Assembly: GCA_047637875.1 (NCBI GenBank)
Contig: JBLJBH010000032.1
Coordinates: forward strand, 1-64,000
Direction of reading: 5' to 3'
DNA: 64,000 nucleotides
Origin: UBA7396 sp047637875
GTDB taxonomy: Bacteria; Patescibacteriota; Gracilibacteria; BD1-5; UBA6164
Part shown: positions 11,037-20,781 of the stretch, piece by piece
Position numbering within the stretch: position 1 is the stretch's first letter
Layout of the letters: each line of letters starts with the position of its first letter
Program-made: the position numbers and the translations under genes
The notes under the pieces: model-generated
The model's database searches: none
Seen by the model: the letters and a program-made list of their open reading frames with translations, nothing else
Told to the model about the DNA's origin: nothing

Positions 11037-11131
11037 ATCCCTCCCCCTTCGGATACTCCCTTTGAAAAAGGGAGATTTTTAAGTTTTTCTTTTCTAGCTC
11101 TCCCTTTTCCAAAGGGAGGTTGGAGGGATTT
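11037..11131. repeat. Long inverted repeat between RT and template repeat
   Basis: Starts AATCCCTCCCC and ends GGAGGGATT, with two inner CTCCCTTT/AAAGGGAG hairpins. It belongs to the dispersed family also at 13825, 52198 and 54928. It may help end or process the TR transcript; that is speculation. Confidence 0.75.
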
Positions 11132-11140
11132 AAAAATATA

Positions 11141-11321
11141 GTTCTTAATACACCTAACGCTAAACCCGTTTGCACGGTTATTGTTATTGGCTGGGTTGAT
11201 ATTGCTGGTATTGAAGTTCAGATTGTAGCCATTGGTAGTGTTAGGGCTACTAGACCAGTAGTTGGCATTGGTAGACTGATTGTTGTAGTTACCTGTATTC
11301 CGATTACGGTTACCAGCAAAA
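11141..11321 (-). repeat. DGR template repeat (TR)
   Basis: 181 bp, non-coding template for mutagenic retrohoming, located between avd and the RT gene. It aligns without gaps to the variable repeat at 12268-12448 with 16 differences. Fifteen of these fall at adenines of the minus-strand TR, which is the hallmark of DGR mutagenesis. Read in the frame of the target, the TR encodes Asn codons (AAC/AAT) at the 13 positions that differ in protein sequence. Confidence 0.97.
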
Positions 11322-11459
11322 ATAACAGTATCAACTATATTTGTGATAAAAAGTAAAAAACTTATATATCATCTTTTATTACTAGCAATGCTAGTGTGAT
11401 ACTGAACTATATAGGGTCGCTTTTATATTTCTTAAAATACAAAATTCTGCCCAAAGATT
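11322..11459. other. Spacer between avd and TR
   Basis: No gene. It holds a small hairpin (TACTAGC / GCTAGTG near 11377-11396) and AT-rich sequence that probably belongs to the TR transcript leader. Confidence 0.45.
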
Positions 11460-11828
11460 TTACAAAAACTTTGTTTGTTTTTGTGATTTAAAACTATTTT
11501 CCCAAGCTAAAAGTTGTTTTGATAAACTTTCTATATTTTCACTAAAACTTACAAATTTATTTATATTTACAAGTTTTAAATCTTTTGTAAGCCTCATATA
11601 CAACCTCAAAACTTCAACTTTTTCTCTTGAGTTTTTTATATTTATAATTCTATTTTCAAATGAATTATTTGCTCTGTATATAGAAGTAATGAGTTCTATA
11701 ATTTCATTTTTTATTTTATCTCAAAGTGTATATTTATATTCTCTTGGAAATTTTTTAATAACTTCAAATACTTCTAAAAGCAAATCATAACTTGTTTTAT
11801 AAACTGGTAAATTATTATAAGTTGTCAT
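11460..11828 (-). CDS. avd: DGR accessory variability determinant (Avd)
   Basis: 122 residues, predicted four-helix bundle of the S23/Avd family. The N-terminal part YKTSYDLLLEVFEVIKKFPR, followed by EYKYTLGDKIK and ELITSIYRANN, matches the family pattern. In studied DGRs, Avd forms a basic pentamer that binds the RT and TR RNA and is needed for cDNA synthesis. It starts one base after the upstream accessory gene ends and precedes the TR. Confidence 0.93.
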
Positions 11829-11829
11829 A

Positions 11830-12168
11830 TTAAAATTTAATTAAATTATTTTTTATTTCTTTTAATTTTTCTTCTTTTCTTTCAATTCTTTCTTTTCAAA
11901 TAGTCATATTTAATTTTCAATTTTTATCTACAAATCTTACCATATATCATCTATTTTCTAAATTTAAAACTATTTCATTAAGTTTTATTTTTGGAAAACT
12001 ACATTCCAAAAATATATATCAAGTTTTTTTATCAATATTTGCAAAAAGTCTATATCAAGTTAATTGTGAAATAAAATCAGCTGAATATTCAAAACATCTC
12101 ACAAAAATTCATTCTTCATACAGATTTATAAATCCATCATCAAGCAATTCAAAACTATCTTTTTTCAT
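11830..12168 (-). CDS. Putative DGR accessory protein, MutS domain I-like
   Basis: 112 residues. The order is FEYSADFISQLTGYRLF, then FPKIKLNEIVLNLENRGY, MVRFVDKNG and a charged C-terminal helix. This resembles the small N-terminal (mismatch-sensing) domain of MutS, where GY-V-I-EQ ends the domain. MutS-like (MSL) proteins are known as an accessory class in some DGRs. The gene sits between target and avd in one operon, which supports a DGR role. Family assignment is by pattern only. Confidence 0.6.
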
Positions 12169-12191
12169 AAAATTTTTATTAAAATTTAAAA

Positions 12192-12228
12192 TAATCTCCA
12201 AAATCTAAAAATTAAACTTTGGAGATTA
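12192..12228. promoter_or_regulatory. Hairpin just downstream of the variable repeat
   Basis: TAATCTCCAAA and TTTGGAGATTA form an 11-bp perfect stem 37 bp beyond the target stop codon. In studied DGRs a hairpin or cruciform right after the VR promotes target recognition. It could equally be the terminator of the target gene. Confidence 0.65.
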
Positions 12229-12264
12229 AAAAATCTAAAGAGTACAAAGAGTCGAAGAGTCGGA

Positions 12265-13776
12265 TTAGTTCTTAATACACCTAACGCTAAACCCGAATGC
12301 ACGGTAATTGATATTGGCTGGGTGTATATAGCTGGTACTGAAGTACAGATCGTAGCCATTGGTAGTGTTAGGGCTACTAGACCAGTAGTAGGCATAGGTA
12401 GACTGATTGAAGTAGTAACCTGTATTCCGATTACGGTAACCAGCAAAAGGAAGTCTTAGTTTTGCTTGCATATTTGTTACTGTTGTAGAGTTATTTGCAC
12501 AACTTGTACCTGATATGGTATCACAAGCTATTTTCCATTCATAAGCTGTAGGAACATGATAACCTAAAGTACAAGGTCATTTCATAAGTATTTGATCACC
12601 TGAAGAAACACTAGAATAAGTTCATGCTGATGACGTAGTTGTAGTTCATCACCACGAATTATTTGTTGATCACCAATCTGAACTTCAACCAGCCCAAGTA
12701 GTATCTGTTCTTCCCCATTGATAGTAATTTCAAGCCCATCAATATTGACTATAACATGCTGTTCAATCTACACATTTAGTACTTCAATCCCGAACTATTG
12801 TAGCTCATTCATTTTTACATGACCATGATTGAATATTAGGCGAAGTTCATATTGTAATATATTCAATTCAAGTAGTACAGGTTGTAGCAGTTACACAAGC
12901 ACTTCAATTATATCAATATCAAGAATTACATACAAAGTGACAAGGATTTGCTGAGTTTGTTGTTTGCCATGCTTGATTTGGTGAAGTTGGAGTTCAAGTT
13001 GTTAGAGTTGCATTTATTGGTTGAGTTGCATTACAACTGTTTGCTGGACTTTGTGTTTGCGTTTGTGTTGTATTTTGTTTTTCTACTATCTTTTCTATTA
13101 AGTTTGTTCAACTACTTGTTATACTTCAACTTTGAGTGTCATTTGAAAAGTATACTTTAAAGTTTTTTGTTTCATTATTTTCATCTGTTAAATCTAAAGT
13201 TCATGTTCATGTTATTACTTGATTTGTTTCATCTTCTAGTAGTATTCATACTTTATGTCATATTGTATAGAAATATCTTTTGCTATAACCTACATTTGCA
13301 TATGTCTTTGTGATTTGTGGAATATATGAAGTTAATTTATTTTCTTCTAGATAAGTTCATAGTTGATATTTCTTTCCATTTCATGTTATTGAATATATAT
13401 AGTTTTTTTTATCTTTTGGGTCTTTTGCTTCTTTATTTAATTTTATTTTTTGTGATACATCATTTCATACTATTCATTGTTTTATTAATAATATATTTCA
13501 ACTTAATATCTCTACATATTCTTCTGGGTCTGGATATTTATTTGATTTTATATTATATAATGTTAATCCAGATTCTATATTTTTTAGTGTTGTTATTCTA
13601 TTTCAGTCTCTTGCGTCTTTAGTAAAGTTTTGAAAACTTGTAAAGGCTATTGTTGCTAATATTGCTAGTATACTTATTACTATTATTAATTCTACTAAAG
13701 TAAAGGCTTTTTTATTTCTTTTTGTGTTAGAGATGTTGCATTGCAACATCTCTACTGTTTGTTTTATTTTTTTCAT
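12265..13776 (-). CDS. DGR target: type IV pilin-like protein with variable lectin-like head
   Basis: 503 residues. A leader of about 23 residues ends at NKKAFTLVELIIVISILAIL, the prepilin motif with Glu5. Residues 45-240 form a stalk nearly the same as in the fibrinogen-domain pilin at 36803. A Cys-rich linker (CNATQPINATL..., CHFVCNSGYGYNG) follows. The C-terminal 150 residues have the pattern of a C-type-lectin/FGE-sulfatase or Fib_succ_major fold and end GFSVRCIKN. The last 61 residues are the variable repeat. It is likely exported and assembled by the adjacent pilus system and displays a diversified binding face. Confidence 0.93.
12268..12448 (-). repeat. DGR variable repeat (VR)
   Basis: 181 bp forming the 3' end of the target gene (residues 443-502). 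Compared with the TR, 13 Asn codons are changed: seven to Tyr, two to Phe, and one each to Asp, Ser, His and Ile. The one non-adenine difference is a silent ATC to ATA. The last 28 bp before the stop are identical in TR and VR, as expected for the initiation region. Confidence 0.97.
13728..13754. repeat. Short palindrome inside the target's leader peptide
   Basis: TAGAGATGTTGCA and TGCAACATCTCTA around a single T. It encodes VEMLQCNISN within the prepilin leader that is cut off, where an insertion would be tolerated. Very similar palindromes are dispersed repeats in many bacterial genomes. Confidence 0.7.
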
Positions 13777-13824
13777 AAAATTATTGTTAATAAATTAAAT
13801 TATAAATTATTTGGTTGGGCTTTT

Positions 13825-13938
13825 AATCCCTCGGCTCGCTTACTCGCCACTCCCTTTGAAAAAGGGAGATTATTAGGTTTTCCAATTTCATCTCCCTTTT
13901 TCAAAGGGAGTACCTGAGGAACGAAGGGGAGGGATTAT
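13825..13938. repeat. Long inverted repeat upstream of the DGR target
   Basis: AATCCCTC at one end and GAGGGATT at the other, with inner CTCCCTTTGAAAAAGGGAG and its mirror copy. Same family as 11037-11131. Confidence 0.75.
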
Positions 13939-13941
13939 TAT

Positions 13942-13973
13942 CGGAACGAAAATATTCGTTCCCTACAAGATAT
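13942..13973. repeat. Small palindrome GGAACG/CGTTCC with CTACAAGATAT tail
   Basis: GGAACGAAAATATTCGTTCC followed by CTACAAGATAT. The same arm and tail occur inside the RT gene at 10519-10554. Confidence 0.6.
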
Positions 13974-13990
13974 GTTAAAGAACAATAAAA

Positions 13991-14038
13991 AGCAGATAAC
14001 TTTCTGTTTGATTTTTGTCAAACAAAAAATTATCTGCT
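13991..14038 (-). terminator. Terminator of the pilus operon
   Basis: AGCAGATAA and TTATCTGCT form the outer stem, with an inner GTTTGA / TCAAAC hairpin. On the minus strand it is followed by a T tract and lies downstream of the gene ending at 14213. Confidence 0.75.
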
Positions 14039-14071
14039 CTTTAGCAAATTTACACGCATTATTCCATTTAC

Positions 14072-14114
14072 CTTGTGGCTTGTGGCTTGTGGCTTGTGGC
14101 TTGTGGCTTGTGGC
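14072..14114. repeat. Six tandem copies of a 7-bp unit
   Basis: CTTGTGG is repeated six times plus one base. It lies about 100 bp after the pilus operon and upstream of the DGR target. Copy number could vary by slippage. Confidence 0.9.
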
Positions 14115-14212
14115 ATTTTTCCCTTAAGTTATTTTTAAGTAATATAATTTTAAAAATTTTGGCTGGGTTGTCAAATGATTTTGCAAAAACCCTAGTATCT
14201 TTGTAAAATCTT

Positions 14213-15004
14213 TTAATTTGAAAAAATTGAATACTTTAACAGATTTAAATACTCTGAATTATTTATTTTTACTCTTAAATTTTGTTTATAACCTCAAACC
14301 TCTCAACTTCAGATTATATATGAAGCTTCTTTTGTAAGGTATTCTCAAGAGTTAAGTGATATTAAATTATAATTTACATCATTTAATGAAGTATTATGTA
14401 AAATTAAATAATTTTTTTCTTCATCATTTAAAAAATTTCAAACTCTTTTTTTTGTATATGAAACATTAAATCAAGAAATGGTTTTATAGTTTCAATCTGT
14501 TATATTTGTAAAATTTCCTACTCCAGTTATTCAAGAATTTTCTCAAATAATATTCCAAACCACTTCAGAGTTTACTCATTCTAGTTTTATATTTTTAACT
14601 TTTTTATATGATCAATTAATATCATAATAAAATAAAGGAATAATATCAAACTTTCATCATTGTAAGTTTTTAGCATTTATTTCACTAGCTGTTGAATCTA
14701 AATTATAAGATATAAAAACATCTTTATTATAATTATAAACTCAATCTCTTCTAAATAAAACTTTAGAAATAGGTGCTCATTTATTTAATTGTTCACTATA
14801 AGAATAATTAAATTGTTTTGCTTTTAATAATGCTATTTCAATAGATCATTCAGCTCAAGCAAATGATTTTAAGTAATATTCCATAGCTTTTGTATCTTTA
14901 TTTTCTCACAAAACAAGTAAAAAAACTCAAGATGTTAAAACAAGCATAAATCAAACCATTAAAATAGCTAATATAACAGAATATCATGATTTATTTTTTT
15001 GCAT
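14213..15004 (-). CDS. PilX-like minor pilin / assembly protein
   Basis: 263 residues. The N-terminus MQKNKSGYSVILAILMVGFM is followed by LVLTSGVFLLVLGENKDT, which fits the PilX_N class (SGYxxIL, one membrane helix, then a soluble domain). The rest is beta-rich with no cysteine pattern. It is the last gene of the pilus operon and overlaps none. A role as minor pilin or priming subunit is inferred from the N-terminus and context. Confidence 0.75.
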
Positions 15005-15030
15005 ATTATATAAATTATAGTTAAAATTTT

Positions 15031-15627
15031 TTAATAATCATTGTATAACCTTTCAGATAAAGTTGTTTGAAAAACTATTTTATTATCAATAATTAAATTT
15101 GGTTTAATTCATTTGTTATTCGATGGTTGCATTTCAAAATTTAAAATTACTTTTTTTATTTTAGTATTTGAAACATAAAAATGTAAATTATTAAAATCTA
15201 CCCAACTATTTGATAATTGAGTAATAACAAATCAATTATTTTTTACTAAAAAACATTGAGTTTTTTCATCACATTCGGCATAATCAACTACCCTATTCCA
15301 AATATCTCAAACTTTTTTTGCTAAATAATAACTATTATTTCAAACACATAATTTTGTTCAAAAAGTATAATTACTTTCTAAATATATTTTACAATCTGTT
15401 GAAATAATATCATTATTTACTCAAGAAATTCAGTTTTTTCTTACATCTTCAGCAATTGTTTCAACAATATTTTTAATATTTTCTTGCATTGATCTTGAAA
15501 TATCAGTTTTATTGTTTAAATCAGCTGAAAGTTGAAAAATAACAAAAACAGACACCATTATTATTGATAAAATGGAAACTGAAACGATTACTTCTATTAA
15601 TGTAAATCAAGATTTATTAATTTTCAT
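15031..15627 (-). CDS. Type IV pilin-like protein, 198 aa
   Basis: The prepilin motif is KSGFTLIEVIVSVSILSIIM, with a leader of only seven residues and Glu5. The hydrophobic helix is followed by a soluble domain with four cysteines, including CDEKTQC. This looks like a minor pseudopilin of the GspJ/PilW type. It is the third gene of a four-gene pilin run with short spacers. Confidence 0.85.
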
Positions 15628-15643
15628 ATTATTTTTATTAATA

Positions 15644-16249
15644 TTATTGTCTTAAAAAGTCAGTTAAAACTGTATCTAATTGAACTTCGTGGTATCATCT
15701 ATTATACCAAATAACTTTTGATGTAACCTTTATAGCATTATCCATTACTACGTCTGCTCAAGAATTATTGTATTTTACTTCATCAAATTTTACATATCTA
15801 TAAAAATACGTTTTTTTATTTAAAGAATTACAATCATAAGTATATGTATTTGATGAGTTTAAACATAAATTATATTGCTTCATTTTTCAATTTAATTCGT
15901 TTTTTCATTCTCAAAAAGAATCTATCTTATCAAATAAAACAAAATCAGAATTTGAATTATCAAAATTATTTTCTATTTTATAATAAGTTCAAACTTCAAA
16001 TACTTTGTTTACATCATTTCATGGAAGTTTGTTCCATTTAAACATATTTTTATAATTATTATCTCTAACATTTCTAACTATTTCTAATGATTCTCTTGCA
16101 AGATTTGAAGCAATTATTGAATTTTTTGAATAATCATTTAGTTTCATAGTAGTCAAAATAAGTGCATAAACTGAAACTAATCATAAACTAAATATAAAAA
16201 TTCAAATCAAAATTTCTATTATAGAAAATCCTTGGGTATTTTTTTTCAT
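15644..16249 (-). CDS. Type IV pilin-like protein, 201 aa
   Basis: The N-terminal MKKNTQGFSIIEILIGIFIF matches the prepilin motif with Glu5. The phrase SNLARESLEIVRNVRDNN after the helix is typical of PilV/GspI-type minor pilins. The C-terminal part has Cys-Leu-Asn and Asp-Cys-Asn, a possible disulfide. The start is the ATG 17 bases downstream of the neighbour's stop. Confidence 0.85.
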
Positions 16250-16255
16250 AATTTT

Positions 16256-16804
16256 TTAATAATCAACTACATTAGTATTTTTAAAATATTTTAATTCCCT
16301 TTTAAATGGAAAATTATTATTAGAATTAAATGATAATGTTATATCTAAAATATCTTCATCAAAATTTTTCATATTTCAAGATTCATCAAAATAGTATATT
16401 GATGGAACTCAGTATATTGAAGAAAAATATATCATTATATTATTTTTTCCAGATAAATATTCTATTCAAACTTTTTCTTGAAGTTTTCTCTCTTTTAAAA
16501 TATTTTCTTCAGATAAATTGATTGTAGAATTAAAATTAAATCAATAATATTTTACTAAATTTTTATTGTTTAAATCAAAAAAAACTCAAATTGATTGATT
16601 AATTTGATTTTTATCAAAACCATTTATTGCCATATTTCTAGCTTCATTTATACTTTGAGAAACTTCTTTTAATCCCAATTTAACTTTTGCAATATTTTGA
16701 TAAAATGCATAATTAACATATGTCATCAATGTTAAAATAAGAAAAATCGTTATAGATATTAAAAGTTCTATCAATGTAAATCAATTTGAATTTAATTTTT
16801 TCAT
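16256..16804 (-). CDS. Type IV pilin-like protein, 182 aa
   Basis: MKKLNSNGFTLIELLISITI is a standard prepilin N-terminus with Glu5. After the helix the segment LKEVSQSINEARNMAI matches GspH/FimT-type pseudopilins. The soluble part is beta-rich and lacks cysteine. First of the pilin genes after pilC. Confidence 0.85.
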
Positions 16805-16823
16805 AATAAATTAATATTAGTAT

Positions 16824-17927
16824 TTATCCAACTGTTTGAGTTAATTTTAAAATTGCTCAAAATATTGCGAAAGCAAACCATAAAACAAATATTCAAGCTA
16901 CAAATATTGCAATTGGTTCAATCCATTTTGTAAGATTAGCTAGAGAATAATTTACTTCTCTTGTATATTGTTCGTTTAATTTTTTACATACTTTATCTAA
17001 AGCAGCAGTTTTTTCTCAAACTGATAATAATTGTACAAAATCTCAAGGAAAATATTCATTTTCGCCATCAACTTCTAAAATAGAATCAACTATTTTTTTA
17101 CCAGATCAAACTTTTAAAGAAACATCATTGTATAAATTTTCATAAACTACATTATTTGATGATTTTCAAACTAATATAATTGATTTTACAACTGGTATTC
17201 AAGAATGCATTAAAACTCATAAAATAGAAGCTCAAGAAGCTATAATATAATTTTTATAAACTTCTCAAATTAATGGTAAACTTAAAGCTAAATTATCCAA
17301 ATTTTTCTTTCAATTTTCAGTTGATTTATATCAAAAAAATAAAAGAAAAAATGATAAAATAAAAAGTATAATTAAAATAAAATTATTTGTTATAAAATCA
17401 CTTGTAGCTATTAAAGCAACAGTTGCAAATGGTTTCTCCGCCCCAGCTTCTTCAATCAAAGGAACTAAAGCCGGAACTACATAAGTCATAACTATTAAAA
17501 CAGCAATAACCAAAAATATTATAATTATCAAAGGATAAGTAAGAGAAGTTTTTATAGTTTGTTTTAATTCATATAATTTTTTTGATTCTAAAGCAAGTGT
17601 AGATAAAGAATCAACCAAAGTTCAAGATTTTTCTCAAGCTTCTATTATAGAAGTTTCTGAAGAAGAAAAAACATCTGGCATTTTTTTCATAGCTTTATTT
17701 AAGCTATCTCAAGAAGAAATAAAAACAAGTAATTCAGAAATTTTTTCTTTAAAATAAATGTTTTTGATTTTTTTATTTACTGACTCAAGTGCTAAAGTAA
17801 TAGTTACTCCCCCATCTAGCATAATTGATAAATATTCATAAAAATTGAATTTATCAGCTAAACTAACACTTTTAAATAAATAAAATTGTTTTTCTTCAGA
17901 ATTTTGATTTTGAATATTGTTATTCAT
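16824..17927 (-). CDS. pilC: Type IV pilus inner membrane platform protein PilC (GspF family)
   Basis: 367 residues, slightly shorter than the usual 400. Two repeats of the GspF domain are visible: the first with EYLSIMLDGGVTITLALESV and SIIEAGEKSGTL, the second with ASILWVLMHSGIPVVKSI and QLLSVGEKTAALD. Three strong membrane helices separate them. It anchors the extension and retraction ATPases. No PilB-type extension ATPase is encoded in this operon. Confidence 0.93.
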
Positions 17928-17945
17928 AAAAATATAAATTAGATA

Positions 17946-18479
17946 TTATTTATATAAAACTTTTAAAGGAATTGTAACTGAAAATTGTCAATTAGTACTT
18001 CATAATGGATAATTAAACTCATGAATGTATAAATTATATTTTTGAGAATTAATTAAAAAATTAATCATATCAATCATATCTTTTTCTGAATTAAAAGTAG
18101 TATTTAATTCAACTTTTGCTTCTTTTAAACCAAATTCATTTAACATTCAATCTGTTAAAGATATTGATTCAATTTTCAATTTAGTTTTGTTTGAATTAGC
18201 ATAAGTATAAAAATAATCTGTTAATTCATCTTCTGAAAAAGTTGATAAAAATTTATCAAAATCTATATTTTCAACTTTTCAAGTATCTATATTTGTTTTA
18301 ATAGTTGAAATTTTTTCATATTCAGATTTTTTCTCTTCAAGTTTTTGAGCTAAAACTTCTTTTTGTTTATTGTTTTCTAAAATATTTAAATAAAAATCTT
18401 TAGAAAATAAAAAAACTACAAATATACTCAGAAGTAAAAATAAATATGTTAAAAATTTGTATTTTGCTGTATTATTCAT
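17946..18479 (-). CDS. pilO: PilO-like pilus alignment protein
   Basis: 177 residues: one N-terminal membrane helix (YLFLLLSIFVVFLFS), a coiled coil of about 45 residues (NKQKEVLAQKLEEKKSEYEK) and a small alpha-beta domain ending FSVTIPLKVLYK. This is the PilO topology, forming the periplasmic alignment complex with PilN. The call depends on order between PilN-like and PilC. Confidence 0.75.
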
Positions 18480-18502
18480 AAATGCATGATTAAAAAAATA
18501 AA

Positions 18503-19027
18503 TTATTTAATTTTAAATTTAACTCAAAAGTTAATATTATCTTGTCAATTAAAAGAACTAACAAATAATAATGAAAAAATATTTTCATCAACCTTTCTAA
18601 AATATTCTAAAAAGTTTTTTGTTTTAACTGAAGCTAAACTTACAGCATCATCTTGTGAAGAAGCATCTGAAGAAATTTGTCAGTCACTATATGAAAAACC
18701 ATCAAAAGTAACTTTATAATTTTTTGAAATTTCTTTTAAATTATTGATAAATTCTGGAACTTTAGATAAATATTTATATCTTTCCAAATATTTAGAATTA
18801 GATACTATTAAAGTATATAATTTTACTTTTTCATCTTCATTTATTTTTTTAATATCATTTTCTACAGAAGAAATTTGAGATTCTAAAGTATTTATTTTTG
18901 AAACAATACTAGAATTATAAAAATAAAGTCAAATAGTTAAAATAAGAACTAAAGCGAACAAAACAACTGAAATTTTCATTGTTTTATAAGATTTAGAATC
19001 ATTTTTATATTCATTAGTTGTAACCAT
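18503..19027 (-). CDS. pilN: PilN-like pilus alignment protein
   Basis: 174 residues with a short cytoplasmic tail, one membrane helix (ISVVLFALVLILTIGLYF), a coiled coil (INTLESQISSVENDIKKI) and an alpha-beta domain. This matches PilN, which partners PilO. The gene pair overlaps in function and is separated by only 23 bases. First gene of the core pilus operon. Confidence 0.75.
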
Positions 19028-19093
19028 AAAATATAAGTTAATAATTAAATTACTTTTCTATATTAACATATATTTAAAATAAATGCAAAAAAA

Positions 19094-19140
19094 TGAATTA
19101 TTTGAGTGTTATTAATTAACAACAACTCAAATAATCCATT
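19094..19140 (-). terminator. Hairpin at the end of the TrbC-like gene
   Basis: ATTATTTGAGT and ACTCAAATAAT pair around the stop codon region, giving an 11-bp stem that includes the final codons. Confidence 0.6.
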
Positions 19141-19522
19141 TTACTATTGTATATGAAAGCCAAATAATCAAAATTCAAATAAATACTGAAATAATTGTTG
19201 TTTTTGATTTTTTTACATCATCATCATTTCAAGCCGAAGTCAATACTTTAAATCATGCATATATTATGTAAAATACAGCAATTATTGTAATAAATGTTAA
19301 TAAATATTTTACTACATCTTGAATATATTGTGAAGCTGTTCTATTTTTTTCTATATCGTTTAAATCATTTTTAACTATTTGAGTTCATTTTTCTAAAGAA
19401 CATTCATCATCCTGACAATAAATAATTTCACTTCTGTCTCTAAAAATACTTAAAGCAGAACTTTCACTGATAGTAGAGAAAATAGTTAAAACAAATACTG
19501 CAATAGTTAATAATATTCTCAT
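19112..19522 (-). CDS. TrbC/VirB2-like small membrane protein (T4SS pilin type)
   Basis: 136 residues: a signal peptide (MRILLTIAVFVLTIFSTIS), a short Cys-containing part (IIYCQDDECSLEKG), then two membrane helices around YIIYAGFKVLTSAGNDDDVKK. The segment GFKVLTSAGND between the helices is typical of the pilin-like proteins common in CPR genomes and related to TrbC/VirB2. Function is unknown. It lies just upstream of the pilus operon. Confidence 0.75.
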
Positions 19523-19585
19523 AATATTTTAAGTTAAAAATAAATCTAAAAACATTATAATTAATTTTTATAAAAAACAAAAATA

Positions 19586-20563
19586 TTATTCTTTATAAAA
19601 AATATAAGTTAGATAAAAATATCATCAAATGATATATAAAAAAACAAAAAAAGTTAAATCAAATGTTAGAAATATATCAAATATAGCATGAAAAAACACT
19701 GAAAATACAAGTCAGAAAAATAATATTTTTATAAATTCAAAATTGAAATTATTTTTAAATTTTAAATATAAAATTGAAAAATAATAAGCAAAAATACTAC
19801 TACATAAAATATGTAAAAATACAGAAAAAATATTTCTTAAAAAATAAGTCGAAATAAGCTCCCCTCAAAATCAATAATTTTCATACAAAGATTTAAAATA
19901 CAAAATATTTTCAACAAATGCAAATCCTAAAGCTATAAAAATAGCATAAATAACTCCCTCTTTTGAAGATAAAATACTAAAAGGTTTTGAATATGAAAAA
20001 AAGAAAAATTTTGAAATTTCTTCTAAAATAGCAATTAATAAATAGTAAAAAATAACTAATTTAAATGAATTAAAAATAACATCTCAAAAAGATAATTCTG
20101 CCTTTGTTGAAATTTGTAAAAATTCAATATTTTCAAACAATATATTTAAAAAATAAAATCAAAATGAAAATATTAAAAAATATAATGAAAATATTAAAAA
20201 TCTATAAAAAAATATTTTAAGTTTATCTTTTGAAACTGGAGTTAAATAAAATATAGTATATGGTAAAATTGATAACAAAAAAAGTATTGATAAAAACGAA
20301 ATAAATACTTTCAAAACTCAAGATAAATCAGAAAATGAAGCAATTACTGAAAAAATATTTAATATATCTAAATTTAGTGAACTTATAAAATCTCATAAAT
20401 ATAAAACTGGAACAACAGATATAGATCAAGCCAAAATTCAAACAAAAAATCTTTTTTTATTAAAATTATCGTTATCAATATATCAAAAAAAATACCCCCA
20501 AAGCAAAATTGGAATAAATGAAATAATTATAATCATCAAAATAGATATGATATCTCCTAACAT
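19586..20563 (-). CDS. PrsW-family intramembrane metalloprotease
   Basis: 325 residues with about eight membrane helices. The family motifs appear in order: EEISKFFFF (EExxK), ALGFAFVENILYF (E-N), FLHILCSS and FFHAIFDIF with the zinc-ligand His and Asp. PrsW-type proteases cut membrane anti-sigma factors. The target is unknown; an anti-sigma-type ATPase lies at 8807. The 65-aa membrane protein upstream ends two bases before the start. Confidence 0.85.
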
Positions 20564-20565
20564 AA

Positions 20566-20763
20566 TTAGTCTTTATATATTTTATAATTTCAAAATTTTA
20601 CATAATTTTCTCACGACTTTGAAGTTTTTTTGAGTAAAAAATTTGCAACCAATATATTTAATCCAAAAAATAATAAAAGCCCCCCAATCATATAAGCAAT
20701 GATTTGCGGATAAACAATTATAATAATTCCAGAAATAACAAGCAAAATTCAAAATGCTGACAT
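20566..20763 (-). CDS. Small two-helix membrane protein, 65 aa
   Basis: Two hydrophobic helices (ILLVISGIIIIVYPQIIAY and a second ending NILVANFLL) and a charged tail GENYVKFGNYKIYKD. No family recognised. Placed between murA and the PrsW-like gene with spacers of 18 and 2 bases, so co-expressed with both. Confidence 0.65.
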
Positions 20764-20781
20764 AATTAAGTAAGTTAAAAA

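Noticed and set aside
11120..11356. 78-aa open frame on the plus strand across the template repeat
   Set aside because: It reads the antisense of the TR; the TR is explained as DGR template and the frame has no start context or homology.
12186..12446. 86-aa minus-strand frame in the VR
   Set aside because: Out of frame with the target pilin; it exists because the VR is rich in ACC/ATG-type codons and low in stops.
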